Source: Flectonema sp. DT1601 (taxonomy: Eukaryota; Euglenozoa; Diplonemea; Diplonemida; Diplonemidae). From it: a stretch of 64,000 nt of DNA. Where the stretch lies: positions 186,001 to 250,000 of the forward strand of contig OZ025828.1 in the NCBI GenBank assembly GCA_964019425.1, given 5' to 3'. How positions within the stretch are numbered: position 1 is the first letter of the stretch; the number at the start of each line of letters is the position of its first letter. This document shows positions 9,559 through 19,105 of this stretch, in pieces. The notes below the pieces were generated by a model. That model searched no databases. It was given only the letters and a program-made list of their open reading frames with translations, and was not told the origin of the DNA. The position numbers and the translations under genes are program-made.

Positions 9559-12500
9559 TTATCTATTTGCAGACACACCGAATACAAAAGGAGGATCAGA
9601 CTCATCATTCGGGATATCAACATCTATTTTATATTTAAGACCCGACGATTCAACAGCATGAGGTGATGTAGTAGGTGAACCATGAACAATCGAGCCTTCA
9701 GATGAAACACTTGGCAGTTCGAATGAATCGAAAATCGACTTCGACTTCCTACGACGTTGGCTGAACGTCTCACGGTTAGCACCATCACCACGACAATCAG
9801 CGAGATGTTGTTCTGCAATTTGAAGCAAACCAGTGAGGCAATGAGGATGGTTCTCAACTGTGGTGACAAACTCTGAATTAGTAACGCCATAACAATGCAC
9901 AATTCCCTTTGAAGTCGCAACTATTGGATTTGGAACTGCAAACAGCGGAGGTATCTCTCCAAAGAATTCACCAGCTCCAAACTCCACCGTTTTTGATTTA
10001 TATTTTATCAACACCGTCCCTTGAATTATAATATAAAAATTAGAAGCATCGGAAGATTCAGCGATGATCGGAACCCCATCAGTAAATATAAACGGCTTCA
10101 ACCTTGTTACGAAATCTGTAATAAAAAGAGTATCATCAATATCAGTCAGCCATGCAACACGTTCAACAACATGTCTATTTAAATAAATACAAAATTCAGT
10201 GCGAATCTCTGTAGGTAGTAACCACGTACTTGAAAGAACTACAGAATCAGTCTGCTCTTGCAATAAGAAATCAAACTGTTCCGTTGAATACATTCTCATG
10301 GTATTCCAAAGTGTTCTGAGATACGTAAGAACCTCTTCAGTGAAGTATTCCGGTACTCTGTTTCCTTCAAAATATTCTTTTACATCTTGAACTAAATGTT
10401 CATACTCTCTATGAGATGGATTCAGAGATCGTATTATCGCCTGAACATAGGCAATGAAACACGACCATCCAGCCAGACCTAACAACTGAGATAACAGAAC
10501 CACCGTGAATTGAGGATCTGTTCTTGGAAAGGGACAGCTGTATCCAACCAATGCTTGAACAGCCCAATTAAAACAAGTAGCATACCGATGTCCTAGTGGT
10601 AGTTCACTGAAATTTGAAACAGCAAAGTACTCCTCAGAGTATAACGTAAAGACAATAAAGTGAAAATTTGAAGCTATTAAATGTAACATTAGTAGTACGA
10701 GACTCATGTACTTAATCACGACGAGAAGGGTTTGGTGGACGACGGCGTCAAATCGACAGGTGTCGAATAAGATTCCGTAAGAAAAAATATTCAAAAGTCG
10801 ATTTGCCCTAAATAACGGAGACCATAAATAACTGCTGTCGACAGCAACGGCGACTAATTCTACTGGAAAGCATCCCATTATTGGGATTATTATTTTTTTT
10901 AATCGATCGATGGGTTGTTCATATCGCTGACGCATCCATTCAACTTTAACACTCGGCCAATACACAAGAACATCAGCTAGCCATTGAACTGTTGCGATCT
11001 CTTTACCGTATTCGATGTTAAATCCAATGTAGAATGGGATTACTACCATGTTCACAATCAACAAACTAAACTTTAAATAGCTGTAAACGAACATTATAAC
11101 TGCGAGTCTCCGATCTGCTAAATCTTCTTGTTCTTGCAAGTCGTTTTTGAATCCCGTGTCTTTGATACGTCGTTTTTCGAAAATGATTGTTCGGTTACCC
11201 TTACCTTGAAGCTCTTCTTGCTCTTTTTTATGAGCATTCAGCATGCTTTGAATCCGAACTGAATTCCAAGATGTTACTTCTGGAGGAAGGGCATCACTGA
11301 TGTCTTCTGTGAACTTATATATGAACCTTCCAGCATTAAAGGGGGTATTTACTCCCAGTATCGATTGGAAACAACTACATTTTGTCCTAACTAATTCACA
11401 TACTTGAACGCATAAGTCTGATGATATATTTATTTCATCTTTGAACATTTCCACCACGTCATCTCCTAAGAATGATTCCGTGTAGACTTGTTGCATTACA
11501 TTATTATCGCCGAGCAGGTCTCGAACTTGCCAAACGAAGTAGTCGACGAATGCGGATAATTCTGATTCAAAATCTCCACCAGGCTGATGCTGAAATGACA
11601 GAGCCTTTCCCTGAGCTCCTAATGCTGCGAAACTACCGCCTAAGAAAGTACTTTTACGGGATACTGTCATGCTGGATCTCGATCTCGACTTTTCTAATAA
11701 TTTTGGTGGCAGAATCTGTTCTTGCGCACAAAACGAAATCCGAGGAGAACCTGTAGCCTTCGGACTCGCATTTGATATCAAGTGTGAGAGCATTTCAGTA
11801 TTCGCTTTCTTTTTAAGTCTTCCTATCGTATCGACGGCCTCATCTTCTTTAACGACGCATTCTATGACGTGTTTTGTTTCGTGGTAAGCGAATGTCCATT
11901 CACGTTGACCATTCCAAACAACCTTTAAGTGGGCATTCAACCAGGCAATAAATGCATTCTCTGGATAATGAGATGCTAGAAGTGATATTTCTGTCGCAGA
12001 AGCTTTCATGTCTTCAGATTCAATCAGCTGCCAAACTTTATTGAAATTTGTTGGGAGTGGTCGGGTTCGAATTTGTGACACAACGACTTTACTATTTTTG
12101 GTATCAATAACAAGTTCAAAAGCGGGATACATAAGTAGCTTTAGTACTTGTGCTTCTGTTGGATCAAATGATACAGATCCGTGTACCAACACTGGAGCTC
12201 CACACTCAACAGCGAAGTCTGCAAGTGCGATTGCCTCATTCCTACATGGTGAGAAACAGATGCTGAAATTCTGACCACATGCTTGGATGACACCACAACG
12301 AGCACTTCCAGAAGATATTCCCATCGACCAGTTAAATGTTTCTTCGTATTGAGATTGAAGTTCCTGTAAGAACTCCGTACACGTACTTACAAACCGAGCC
12401 AAGGATCCCATAAAGTGTTCCTTCCAGGAAATGATTGCGGTGTCATTTCCTGACCATTCAAAGGTTCCGTTGTATTTATGACAGGCTTCACTGAACTTAT

Positions 12501-13131
12501 TAAATATGCAAGCGTGAACCTTAGGAATGAGCCTCTCACAATCATCAGTAAACACACAGGGATAACGTATCTTTAAGGCACATACAATAACTGGTTCTTG
12601 GATCCAATCGGAGATCATTTTTTGAATTTTTTGCCAATAAGTGCGAACACCTCTGGTGTGAATCTTTTTCTTACCCGTGGCTTTTAAAGAACTCTTTCTC
12701 AAAGCAGACATTATTGACGGCAATTTATCAATGATTGAAGCTGTGCGTTTGTTGTCGGTATTTGATTGGACTTGAAAAGATACTTTTCTACTACCTGGAG
12801 TAACCGATTGCTCTTCTATTTCACTCATTTGCGTCTTAACAACCGTAAACAGCTCATCAAGCTCCGGTAGAATTGTTGAGGGTCGTTCATCACGAGTCCC
12901 TGAAACACACTCACTAAACTGTTCAATAGGTAGAATGATAAATTTACACAGCGACCAGTTGACCAACAGTGCAATTAAAAAAACGAGTACGATTGATGTC
13001 GCAACTGCGATTGCTATGAAATAAACTCTATTATCATCGTCAACCAGAGTTATTAATTGCGATAGAATTGCGAATCCAATTGCAGCGATTCCCGATACCA
13101 CAATTGATAGATTCTGCTGAAAGCTCAACAT
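9559..13131 (-). CDS. Cyclase-like/CNBD ion channel fusion
   Basis: This is a 1190-residue membrane protein. Residues 9-58 hold two membrane spans, followed by a HAMP-like linker (IILPIEQFSECVSG). Residues 178-345 align in pattern with a class III nucleotide cyclase. Residues about 670-900 form a six-span voltage-gated-type channel. A C-linker and a cyclic-nucleotide-binding fold follow (about 1010-1110, FGAGEFFGEI). Both nucleotide modules look degenerate: the first metal site reads CALKI where FxDI is expected, and the CNBD phosphate cassette reads FGEIPPLFAVPNPIVAT with Asn at the usual Arg position. The pore reads ALVGYS instead of GYG, as in poorly K+-selective CNG channels. Fusion of cyclase and channel occurs in ciliates and apicomplexans, but there the channel comes first. 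The protein probably works as a regulated cation channel at the plasma or ciliary membrane; the stimulus is unknown. The start gives the first membrane span directly. Confidence 0.85.
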   Translation of the reverse strand: MLSFQQNLSIVVSGIAAIGFAILSQLITLVDDDNRVYFIAIAVATSIVLVFLIALLVNWSLCKFIILPIEQFSECVSGTRDERPSTILPELDELFTVVKTQMSEIEEQSVTPGSRKVSFQVQSNTDNKRTASIIDKLPSIMSALRKSSLKATGKKKIHTRGVRTYWQKIQKMISDWIQEPVIVCALKIRYPCVFTDDCERLIPKVHACIFNKFSEACHKYNGTFEWSGNDTAIISWKEHFMGSLARFVSTCTEFLQELQSQYEETFNWSMGISSGSARCGVIQACGQNFSICFSPCRNEAIALADFAVECGAPVLVHGSVSFDPTEAQVLKLLMYPAFELVIDTKNSKVVVSQIRTRPLPTNFNKVWQLIESEDMKASATEISLLASHYPENAFIAWLNAHLKVVWNGQREWTFAYHETKHVIECVVKEDEAVDTIGRLKKKANTEMLSHLISNASPKATGSPRISFCAQEQILPPKLLEKSRSRSSMTVSRKSTFLGGSFAALGAQGKALSFQHQPGGDFESELSAFVDYFVWQVRDLLGDNNVMQQVYTESFLGDDVVEMFKDEINISSDLCVQVCELVRTKCSCFQSILGVNTPFNAGRFIYKFTEDISDALPPEVTSWNSVRIQSMLNAHKKEQEELQGKGNRTIIFEKRRIKDTGFKNDLQEQEDLADRRLAVIMFVYSYLKFSLLIVNMVVIPFYIGFNIEYGKEIATVQWLADVLVYWPSVKVEWMRQRYEQPIDRLKKIIIPIMGCFPVELVAVAVDSSYLWSPLFRANRLLNIFSYGILFDTCRFDAVVHQTLLVVIKYMSLVLLMLHLIASNFHFIVFTLYSEEYFAVSNFSELPLGHRYATCFNWAVQALVGYSCPFPRTDPQFTVVLLSQLLGLAGWSCFIAYVQAIIRSLNPSHREYEHLVQDVKEYFEGNRVPEYFTEEVLTYLRTLWNTMRMYSTEQFDFLLQEQTDSVVLSSTWLLPTEIRTEFCIYLNRHVVERVAWLTDIDDTLFITDFVTRLKPFIFTDGVPIIAESSDASNFYIIIQGTVLIKYKSKTVEFGAGEFFGEIPPLFAVPNPIVATSKGIVHCYGVTNSEFVTTVENHPHCLTGLLQIAEQHLADCRGDGANRETFSQRRRKSKSIFDSFELPSVSSEGSIVHGSPTTSPHAVESSGLKYKIDVDIPNDESDPPFVFGVSANR

Positions 13132-13611
13132 AAGAAAACAACAACAGCAACAACTACTTCAACAGCAGCAATTAACACTTCTTAACGACTACGACACATT
13201 TTCTATATTTTTTTTATTTATTTTTTTTTTTTTTTTTTTTTGTAGTGTGTGTGTTTGTTTTAGTGGATAGTGTTCGTGATGCTGAAGGGGGGTTGAATGT
13301 TTGTGATTTAGGTTCATACGAATATAAATCTCTGTATTGTATCATAATAATGTTTATACAAGGCTAACACTCTGCAACGTGACGTAAGTATTTTACATTA
13401 TCTGCATACATATCTATTTTTTTCCGTATTGTTTTAGTAGATGGTTAAATGGTAAGGAAAAAAAATAATAATAAAATTACCAAACAATCAGAACACAAGG
13501 AATGTTGATGTCTTTGTTGCCAAAGAACAAAAAGTGTAAATGAATAGGAATATAAAAAATAAAAAAAAAGAATTTGGGTATTTGTAACAAAATGATACAA
13601 TGTTTGAGATA
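13132..13611. other. Intergenic region with T tract and repeat
   Basis: A long T tract lies at about 13208-13241. A diverged dispersed-repeat copy lies at 13318-13420. Nothing else is seen. Confidence 0.6.
13318..13420. repeat. Dispersed repeat, diverged copy 2
   Basis: TGTATTGTATCATA, then AACACTCTGCAACGTGACGTAAG and TTTTACATTAT, match the order of blocks at 8863-8990 with insertions and substitutions. Like copy 1, it lies between a gene start and the 3' end of the next gene. Confidence 0.5.
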
Positions 13612-15561
13612 CTATCTGTCCAATGACTTGCGTTTATCAGGTTTCGTATTTGAAGTTACTATTTTATTTCTCAAAACCGCAATACGGTCAGAATACTGTT
13701 CTGCTTTGTTTTTCCAAAGAATTGCATCTTTTTGTTTTGCTTCAATTTCTTCCGTGAGACGTTGCTCTTCATTTGCGATTTCCAATTCGAGATCTTTCAG
13801 TTGTTGTTTTTTCTGTTCAAGTGTGAGATTCGCTTCTGCTCTCTTGGCTGACTCTTCGTTAACACGCGTTTCGAGAACTTTGAGATCGCCGTCGTATTCT
13901 TGTTGGTGTTGAAGTAGGGTGGCTTCTTTTGTTCGTCTTTTTAATTTTAATTCTTCAATCTCTTGCAAGTCTCTCTCAATTTTTTCACGAAGTTCTTTTG
14001 ATTTTCGAGTTGTTACGTAACGGTCTACTTGAAATTGCTGTTCATGTTTTTCAATTTGATCGCTGACTTCTTGTCTCTTTGCTTGATGTTCCTTTAATTC
14101 TTCAGAAGCTTCTTGTAATTTACATTGTTGATAGTGAAGCCTAACAACTTCTTTGTGAAGTTTATTAGGCATTTCATTGTCTTGTTTTTCTCTATTCCGT
14201 CTCAGAGTTTCTTTTATCTTTAATCTTGTACTGTGATCAATTTGATTTCCGACTGTTACAACTTTCGTGAGAGTGTGATTTTTTGCGATTAGAGTTGCGA
14301 ATGCTCTTCCAGCTTCATCACTGATTAAGTTAGATGATAGCTTAATAACATGAATTGTGTTTGTTGACGCCAGAGCAGCTCCAATTGCGATACAACCACG
14401 ATCACTTATTCTACAAGATTCCAATTCCAAAGATGAAAGCACCTCATTAACATCAATAGCAGCAGCAAAAGAACAAGCTCCATCACAACCCACTCTCGTA
14501 TTACTTATATTTAAATGGGTCAACGACTTGTTTCGTTTGAGTGATTGTGCGATCGCAATCGCTCCCTCTTCGGTAATTAAGTTAGAAGCGATATTTACAT
14601 GTCGTAAATTGCTTGAATTGGAAAGCCCATCCGCTAAGATCATCGCACAATTATTACTCATTCCACAGTTTGATAATATTAAGTGCGTGACACTAATATC
14701 AGGTCTAATGTAGGCACACGATGCGATTATAATAGTGCCACAGCTTTCTTCTAGTTTTGTGTTACCCGATAAGTTGATCTTTTTCAAACCACATTTTTGA
14801 CCACAAGTCATATTTTCTGAAAGCCTCTCAATAGCCCTGCTCGTTAAGTCAGTTTTTTGAAGATCGAGATGCTCCAAAGAAGAGTTTCCTTGAAGAAGTA
14901 CAAAAAGATCAACAGCACTGTGAGTGGTCATACTCACACTACCAAGTCTAACGGTGTTCAGATTACCCTTTTGAATTGCTTTGCTTATTGAGGACATTAT
15001 CTCTTCACTGTTTCCTACAATGTTAACTTTGCTCAGTGACAAAGTCGCAAGACGTGGATTCGCACTTGCGAAATTACAAAGAGCTTGAGCAGCAATATTA
15101 TTAATTGAGTTTGCGTATAAGTCATAATTATGATCACCTAAAATTAAAGTTTCAATCCGAGTATGAAATTCAAGAGACTGCGCTATCTTCGTAATCCCCT
15201 TCCATCCAATGTCGTTTGATGAAATATTTAAATAAGTCAACTGAGGAAGAGTACTGAGTGTCGCAGCCAATACTTCAGCACCTCTATCTCGAATCACATT
15301 TTCAGTGATATCTAATTTCGTAAATGGATATTTCGACAAACACTGACAAAGTACTCCAATGCAATTAGTTCCCATCCTCTGTGATCGGAGGTGAACAATT
15401 CCCAATGTTGACTGGATCCCTTGATCTAATGCTGCATTGAATAATTGGATGCTATCACAAAAACCAGGTTCACGTGTGTCTTTCTGCCATGCAGCTACTA
15501 ATAACGCTCTAAATTCTCTTGTGATGGTTCCATTCGCTGGGGTTTCAGAGTTGCTTCTCAT
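13612..15561 (-). CDS. RNI-type LRR plus coiled-coil protein
   Basis: This is a 649-residue protein. Residues about 60-425 carry roughly a dozen ribonuclease-inhibitor-type leucine-rich repeats of about 28 residues (LTYLNISSNDIGWKGITKIA, LRHVNIASNLITEEGAIAIA, LTHLNISNTRVG). Residues about 430-630 form a long, highly charged coiled coil. It has no signal peptide or membrane span. Domain order and length resemble LRRC45, a centriole-linker protein, and some flagellar LRR proteins, but I cannot confirm orthology. A role as a scaffold at the basal body or flagellum is an inference, supported loosely by the ciliary genes nearby. The ATG at 15561 is preceded by an A-rich stretch and a T tract ending AAAAAAAG. 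No clear pyrimidine-CAG acceptor is seen here, unlike in most neighbours. Confidence 0.8.
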   Translation of the reverse strand: MRSNSETPANGTITREFRALLVAAWQKDTREPGFCDSIQLFNAALDQGIQSTLGIVHLRSQRMGTNCIGVLCQCLSKYPFTKLDITENVIRDRGAEVLAATLSTLPQLTYLNISSNDIGWKGITKIAQSLEFHTRIETLILGDHNYDLYANSINNIAAQALCNFASANPRLATLSLSKVNIVGNSEEIMSSISKAIQKGNLNTVRLGSVSMTTHSAVDLFVLLQGNSSLEHLDLQKTDLTSRAIERLSENMTCGQKCGLKKINLSGNTKLEESCGTIIIASCAYIRPDISVTHLILSNCGMSNNCAMILADGLSNSSNLRHVNIASNLITEEGAIAIAQSLKRNKSLTHLNISNTRVGCDGACSFAAAIDVNEVLSSLELESCRISDRGCIAIGAALASTNTIHVIKLSSNLISDEAGRAFATLIAKNHTLTKVVTVGNQIDHSTRLKIKETLRRNREKQDNEMPNKLHKEVVRLHYQQCKLQEASEELKEHQAKRQEVSDQIEKHEQQFQVDRYVTTRKSKELREKIERDLQEIEELKLKRRTKEATLLQHQQEYDGDLKVLETRVNEESAKRAEANLTLEQKKQQLKDLELEIANEEQRLTEEIEAKQKDAILWKNKAEQYSDRIAVLRNKIVTSNTKPDKRKSLDR

Positions 15562-15600
15562 ATTTTATTTTTATATTGCCTTTTTTCACAATGAATAAAA

Positions 15601-15631
<31 letters not shown>

Positions 15632-15965
15632 GAGAGATTAGTAGACACGCAAAGAGTTCTTATGCCCGTCGTTAACTATTCTCTTTTTGTGCGTATCTCA
15701 GAGCTGCCTCTCATTTTCCTTTTTTATTGTAAAATAATGACATTAAAGTGACCAGTATCTTTATCAATATATTATTTGTTATTCAGTCTGTATGAACTGA
15801 TGTACCAACCAGAATATCAAAACTAAAAAATTGAAACACAACAGAAAAAAAAACACAGCCAAGTGATTTCTTTTTATTTTTTTATTTTATAATCCCCGAG
15901 AAAGAACAATCCCTATGCTAGCTAGGAAATTCTATCTGAGAGAAAAGAAAACAATCTCGTGGATA

Positions 15966-15997
<32 letters not shown>

Positions 15998-16022
15998 TGA
16001 AATAAAAATAACAACCACGTTA
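15562..16022. other. Intergenic region with A/T runs
   Basis: A runs lie at about 15610-15631 and 15971-15997, with T-rich stretches near 15880. No gene or RNA is recognisable. Confidence 0.6.
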
Positions 16023-17579
16023 TCAAGTAATGGTGTATGAATTATTTACATGTCTTCTTCTAAACTGATTGTTATTATTACTGTTTACGCTGTTGGTATT
16101 GATACTGAGATTATTAGCAGGAGCAGAAGCCCTGGTAGCAGCAGTACGCGCCTTAACTTCTTTTCTAATTAATTTTAATGATTTGTAAAATTTTTTATGG
16201 ATACTTAGAATCGTATCGCGTTGTTCTTGGATTGCCATTCCGACTTCATTTGCCTGATGGCTGAGTTCATCAAGTTTTTCTTCTATCACTAAATCTGACG
16301 ACCCGAGAGAAGCGTCCTGGACCAGGAATCGAACTTCACGCAATTGCTTCATGGCTCCGAATATTATGTTATGCTTATGAAAAATAGGAATATTGTTGTA
16401 GTATTTCAGCGCCCTGCGTACCCTCCAAACGCGTTGGATTAGAATGGCTGCACAGTTTTCATACTTCTCTTCAGCTTCTTTACCACGAAGGTACTCGTCG
16501 ATGTATTTTTCATTCTTACCTCTCTTAAGTTGATTTGTAAGTAACGCTTGAAACACTATAACTACTATTAATCCCAAGAGACCAATAGCGACTGCCATGA
16601 ATCGACCTTTTAGGGTACTTGGATAGTAATCACCATAACCAATTGTAGTCGCACAAACAAACGCAAACCATAAGGTATTTTCCATTGATCCAGCCCAGTC
16701 TATTGGTGAGGGCGCCCATGATTCGGTTGAATCGGCATCTCGTTCAACTAAAAACATTCCAAAAGCACCAACTCCAATAGTTGCGATTCCCCACAATGCG
16801 AGTGTTAGCACCGTGTGGTTGTACAGGATCGCTTTTAGGGTGCTGTTTTGAGTGATTTTGAGAGACATTTCTCTGAACTCCTCGTCCTGGTTCACAATTT
16901 CGAATCTATTTTTATAACCACCGGAATTGATGTGCAATAATTTTAAGAAAATATACAGCCTGCATAAAACTATTACTTTACAAGCTTCGAAAAACGCGTT
17001 GTTTTCTGAAAACCAAATTACCGGATGGATTAGGTGAATAATTATCTCAACGAACATTTCATATTTAAATGTACTTGATGCCCATATTGAATAACTATGT
17101 GTCAGATCATAAGTTTCTTTTAGTCTGCGGTGTTTTTCAGCTGCGGTTTCTTCATATGTCGGTGCCGGAGTTAAGTCTATTCCAGACCACTCTTTTCTTT
17201 TATTCATTAATAGGATGTGGTAGTATTGAATGATCAAAGCCACTGATATAAAAGTCGTTAATGAAAGAATTAATTGAAGGCAGACCAAGACAGTTTTTTG
17301 AAACTCGTCCGCATTGCCGTAGATATCACCGCCTTTAATTTTCTGATAGTGGGGAAATGTATCCAACGCAACGGTGGCAATCACACCTGTCCAACTGAAT
17401 ACAGCTGAGTGTTTTAATTTCGATCTCACCATTTTATCATAGTGTTTATCCTCTACTTCATGTCCCACTTTTCTACGCAACATGAATGCACATCGTTGAA
17501 GAACTCGCATCGATCTTTCAAAGTTGTTCTCCTCCCTGGCTATCAACGGTTGCTTTAATTTTACTGGAGACGATGTCAT
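16023..17579 (-). CDS. SK-type (calcium-activated) potassium channel
   Basis: This is a 518-residue six-span K+ channel. Spans are visible at about residues 57-75, 92-120, 172-190, 198-220, 252-275 and 325-350. The pore contains CATTIGYGDYYP (about 305-318), the canonical K+ selectivity filter. S4 has few basic residues (CRLYIFLKLLHI), so voltage sensing is weak, as in small-conductance channels. After S6 comes ENCAAILIQRVWRVRRALKY (about 375-395), an IQ-like site for calmodulin, the usual calcium sensor of the SK family. A short coiled coil (LDELSHQANEVGMAIQEQRD) and an Asn/Ser-rich tail follow. A copy of its first 14 codons with its 5' flank lies at 17858-17950. It has a paralogue at 38315-40777 with the same architecture. 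It probably sets membrane potential in response to calcium. Confidence 0.9.
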   Translation of the reverse strand: MTSSPVKLKQPLIAREENNFERSMRVLQRCAFMLRRKVGHEVEDKHYDKMVRSKLKHSAVFSWTGVIATVALDTFPHYQKIKGGDIYGNADEFQKTVLVCLQLILSLTTFISVALIIQYYHILLMNKRKEWSGIDLTPAPTYEETAAEKHRRLKETYDLTHSYSIWASSTFKYEMFVEIIIHLIHPVIWFSENNAFFEACKVIVLCRLYIFLKLLHINSGGYKNRFEIVNQDEEFREMSLKITQNSTLKAILYNHTVLTLALWGIATIGVGAFGMFLVERDADSTESWAPSPIDWAGSMENTLWFAFVCATTIGYGDYYPSTLKGRFMAVAIGLLGLIVVIVFQALLTNQLKRGKNEKYIDEYLRGKEAEEKYENCAAILIQRVWRVRRALKYYNNIPIFHKHNIIFGAMKQLREVRFLVQDASLGSSDLVIEEKLDELSHQANEVGMAIQEQRDTILSIHKKFYKSLKLIRKEVKARTAATRASAPANNLSINTNSVNSNNNNQFRRRHVNNSYTIT

Positions 17580-17740
17580 TTTTTATTTGTAGTGGTTTCG
17601 CATACTTTAAAAAAAAAAAAAAGGAGTAAAATTAAATTTTTTTCTAAACAAAACAAAACAAAAAAAAAAACCAAATAAAAATATAGTTGAGACTTTGATC
17701 TTGTTCAGTAATTCCTGAGGAACAGGGTTAAAGAATCACT

Positions 17741-17776
17741 TGCAAACCCGCAAACCCGCAAGTTTGCGGGTTTGCA
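17741..17776. repeat. Perfect 15-bp hairpin
   Basis: Arms TGCAAACCCGCAAAC and GTTTGCGGGTTTGCA flank the 6-base spacer CCGCAA. The arm itself contains a direct repeat of GCAAACCC. It is GC-rich against an AT-rich background, and it lies 160 bases upstream of the SK-channel start. Confidence 0.85.
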
Positions 17777-17813
17777 TAGGGCATGGCGCTGCTAGTAGGA
17801 AATCAGAAAACCC

Positions 17814-17950
17814 CTATTTGAACACACACAAAACGTTTTTTTGCTTTTTCGCAGTCGCCTCCCTGACTATCAACGGTTGCTTCAATTTTCCTGGAGTCAT
17901 TTTTATTGTAGTGTTTCGCATACTTAAAAAAAAGGAGAAAAATTAAAAAA
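17814..17950 (-). pseudogene. Duplicated 5' fragment of the SK-channel gene
   Basis: About 90 bases match the first codons and 5' flank of the channel gene at 17531-17635 (shared CTATCAACGGTTGCTT and GTTTCGCATACTT on the plus strand). The copy begins with its own ATG at 17900 and reads MTPGKLKQPLIVREATAKKQ. It stops after 28 codons at 17814. The parent begins MTSSPVKLKQPLIAREE. It is a tandem partial duplication, not a working channel. Confidence 0.75.
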
Positions 17951-17965
17951 ACATAAATTACTAAA

Positions 17966-18000
<35 letters not shown>

Positions 18001-18199
18001 ACTAAAATAAATTATAGTAGAACAATAACAGAGACACATTTTTAGATGCTACGATTTGGCAAAGACGTCGTTCAGGTAGTTTAAAACCAATTTAGCAAAA
18101 GGCATTAAATACGTAAATGATCTATTTGGTTTCTATAAAAGAATTTAGAAAGAAAAAAAAAAAAAAGGGAAACCCTCCTCCGAATACACAAGTTTCCGA

Positions 18200-18371
18200 A
18201 CACAAAAGTTTCCGAACTACTCTACAAAATATTTTTTTATGTCGACGGGAGAAACCCAACCTCAAATAAAAAAAAAAAAGTTATTTTTTCGGATTGGATT
18301 TTCTTAACCACACACAGGTCACAAGGCACTTTTTTTTGTATAAAGTTGGTGGTTTTCGGAAACTTTTGTGT
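18200..18371. repeat. 17-bp inverted repeat with 138-bp spacer
   Basis: ACACAAAAGTTTCCGAA at 18200-18216 is the exact reverse complement of 18355-18371. The left arm is also part of a local direct repeat of AGTTTCCGAAC (18191 and 18208). It could be a remnant of a small foldback element. Confidence 0.6.
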
Positions 18372-19105
18372 CCAGATTAGAGGTTTTCCCAAAAAAGAAG
18401 ATGAAGAGAGAAAAAAAAAGGTTACGTTAAGCCTACTTGACCAACACCACCGCCACGAACGGAACATAACAGCGAATTTTTGGGGTGAAACAACTTCAGG
18501 TATTAATAACAAAATTAATATCAAGCCAACTTGACTGAAAGAAAATATTTGTAGTTGTTAATCAAAGAAAAAAAAAGAAAACATAAGGGAGAAAAATTAT
18601 ATTTTTTTTGGGGGGATAATTTTTAGGGAAAGAGTTTTTTTTTTTTTTTTTTTTAATTATTTATTTATCAGCAGAACAGCTACTTATGTGAGGGTTAAAA
18701 AAAAAAGGGTATTTTTTTTCAACATAAGATAGAGATCTGAGAATGAAGGGAGCAACCTGCCTTAGTAATTAAATACAAAGCAACCTTTGATGATAATGAA
18801 AAAACCAAAAGCAGAGCTTAGTCGAATTGATGATTACATAAAAACAGATTGATAATAACAAGATTCCGGAAGGGAAAAACAAAATTTCATTAAAGACAAA
18901 CTGTTGCAGCAAAAAAAGAAAATAGAGCGAAGTGACAGCATAGAATTACAAATTCTTGAACGAACATTCCATCACGGTTTCCACCTGAGATTCTAATCAA
19001 GGGTGTCGCCATGGAATTCCACGGTTACGTTATTTATTATTTTATTGCTTTAAGACTTAACCAGAAACAACCATGATGATGAAACCTAATCGAAAAGATT
19101 CATCC

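Larger units (their letters stand above)
17580..19105. other. 1.5-kb intergenic region with gene fragment and inverted repeats
   Basis: This region contains a perfect 15-bp inverted repeat (17741-17776), a fragment duplicated from the SK-channel gene start (17814-17950), an A run of about 31 bases (17967-17998) and a 17-bp inverted repeat (18200-18216 with 18355-18371). A T run lies near 18636-18654. The remainder, 18660-19105, shows nothing recognisable. Confidence 0.65.
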
